A model generated the notes under the pieces. It was given only the letters and a program-made list of their open reading frames with translations, was not told where the DNA came from and did not search any database. DNA of 64,000 nt from Toxotes chatareus (taxonomy: Eukaryota > Chordata > Actinopteri > Toxotidae): contig CM028888.1 in the NCBI GenBank assembly GCA_016801885.1, forward strand, positions 5,750,501 through 5,814,500, given 5' to 3'. Each line of letters opens with the position of its first letter. Positions within the stretch are counted from its first letter, which is position 1. Positions 62,301 to 64,000 of this stretch are shown in pieces. A program made the translations under genes and the position numbers.

Positions 62301-64000
62301 GGCATTTTTTTCCTGTTAGTTGATGCACTGGGCTTTTGTATCCCTGTTGTCCCTTCTTCCTCTCTTTGACTTTTCTCCCACTGGATCCCACTGTGCAATG
62401 TTATGCAAGACAAGGGAGCAACATAAACACGTCAGTTCCACAGAACCAGGACAGGACATAGCAGGCCACCTGAGATTCTCTGACTGCTGCATCCTCTCGT
62501 TACCATTACTCACAGGTTTTTAAAAATGAAACAGAAAGAAAGGAACCATTAGTACTTCTACTGTCAGTCCATTCACATGGAGATCACAGATCTAATATTC
62601 CCAATCCTAATTGATACCAAGACTGGATTGGGTATTGGCTCTGATGTGATTGATTTAGTTTATTTGAGGTCATTCAAACTATATGTGACCCTTAGACTGC
62701 TGTAAAAGTTATAACCAGCTCATTTACACTTAAAATTCAGTCATAATCTAGGAGATCTCAGTGTAAGCTCTTTCCATTCTCCACTGACTGTCAATTTCCA
62801 AATAACGGACAACTCTTTTCACACAGGGCAGCGGACAATCATTAACTTTGCCAGTGTATTGAATGTGTGTGTTTATGTGTTTCGCTGTGGACAGGCCACT
62901 AGGATGCATTCATGCATGCATAAGTGTCATCCCATCATTTTAACACTTTTCTCTAGGGGCATTTTCATTATTCTGATCAAAGGAGTCAGAGGCTAACCTA
63001 ACACTAATGCCAAACACATTTGAATTCCACACTGGCAATTTGGCTTCCACCCCCATCACCCTTGGGGAGAGCACATTACAGCCAAGACTATCGGAGGAAT
63101 GTTGGTATCGTAAAATGGAAAATAAATATATCGAAATATAAAAACAACACGAGACAGACCATCATTGATTTATGATCTGGTTCTGTTATTGTGGCTCCAC
63201 AGTTGGTTGTGCTTTTACACACATTGCCTCTCAGGGAATCCATAGTGTAATTTCATCTCACTCTGATGAGGGGTATTAGAGTGAACATTCACATAATACA
63301 GCTAAAGTCAATATTATATAGAAGTATTAAATGTGGCATTTTCCTGCTTCCTTTAAAAAGAAAATCTAATCTCAAATACAGACTAGGATAACATTTAGCC
63401 CACTTCTAATAGTTTACCGCTATTTCTCCCAGTAAATAAACTTGTCATACTTGGTCACCAGATACCATAATAATACGTTAAATATCACCCTCACTGTAAT
63501 TCAGTATAGTGTCATCTAAACCTCCTTTACATCCCCAGTCTGATCCCCATCACAGAGCAGTAACTCAGCAGGTCAGCAGTATTCTTGGACAATATATGAA
63601 AGCAACAATCTTACGATGAGGGGGTCATCAAAGCAGGGATTTCACAGAGCAGAGTTATGAGGCTTGGGTGGGAGGGAAGGCCAGGCTTCCAGCTGCAGGC
63701 AGCTGTAGATCAGTCTGACAACAAGATTTGACCTACATGTCACAGGTAGACAGACAGAGGAAACACTAAAACCCCTGGCTGCCTGGTTGTTTGACAGAGA
63801 CACTGAAAGTTCCCACCGGCATTATTATGATGGAGCTCTCCTTGTATGACCTTTAAAGCTTGACCCAGCTCACAAATGCTAAGCCAAAAAGGGGTAGGGA
63901 TTTGGTTTGGGGATTTTAGTGTTGATTTACTTTTCATAATTTTCATATTGTTGACTACTTGTATTCTTAATATTAATTTAAATGCATTTTAATTTAAATG
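52150..64000. other. Gene-poor intergenic region
   Basis: I found no exon series, no recognisable protein family and no RNA gene. It contains small CA/TG microsatellites (55681-55701, 56319-56352, 57300-57360) and a three-copy 11-bp tandem (CAGCAAGTTCC-like) near 58675-58708. There is also a (TTAGC)n run near 60277-60294 and a possible old repeat end near 54395-54475 (CTTTGCTGTGTCATTCCCCT then AAATAAAGGCAT). The longest open frame (59023-59394, minus) resembles nothing I know. Confidence 0.5.
56319..56352. repeat. (CA)n microsatellite
   Basis: Uninterrupted CA repeat preceded by an imperfect CCACACACCACACACAAC run. Confidence 0.9.

Overview
This window is vertebrate nuclear DNA, most likely from a teleost fish. 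Genes are split into short exons with GT/AG introns, long (TG)n microsatellites are common, and there are fish-type interspersed repeats (a tRNA-derived SINE, L2-like LINE 3' ends and a fold-back MITE). The exons encode proteins that I can match by eye to vertebrate families. There is no bacterial gene organisation, no CRISPR array and no rRNA; I saw no convincing tRNA gene.

Region by region. (1) 727-5107, plus strand: the 3' two thirds of trpc4, a receptor-operated cation channel. It covers the whole membrane domain, the TRP box and the C-terminal tail; the ankyrin-repeat exons lie beyond the left edge. (2) 9198-25591, plus strand: a complete periostin gene (postn) with a TATA-box promoter and 22 coding exons. 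By my exon chain it encodes 807 residues: signal peptide, EMI domain, four FAS1 domains and a C-terminal tail built from phase 1-1 cassette exons. The trpc4-postn neighbourhood also exists in human, which supports both names. (3) 25592-31740: gene-poor spacer with a degenerate telomere-like stretch. (4) 31740-50300, minus strand: four head-to-tail, apparently intact UDP-glucuronosyltransferase genes (UGT5-like). Each has three coding exons of identical length (294, 714 and 585 bp, 530 residues), a short 5' non-coding exon and a similar promoter. The duplicated unit is about 5.3 kb. It has been modified by a LINE between copies 2 and 3, a MITE in an intron of copy 3, and a SINE lying at a deletion between copies 3 and 4. 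(5) 50300-64000: a LINE remnant, then about 13 kb where I find microsatellites and no convincing gene.

The three kinds of gene do not form a pathway. TRPC4 conducts cations at the plasma membrane, periostin is a secreted matrix protein, and the UGTs conjugate lipophilic compounds in the ER. The most informative part is the UGT array: the sugar-nucleotide-binding exon is nearly constant, while variation gathers in short N-terminal patches expected to lie near the acceptor pocket. I did not find a system that I can claim is wholly undescribed. Exon limits come from hand reading of splice sites with checked reading phases.
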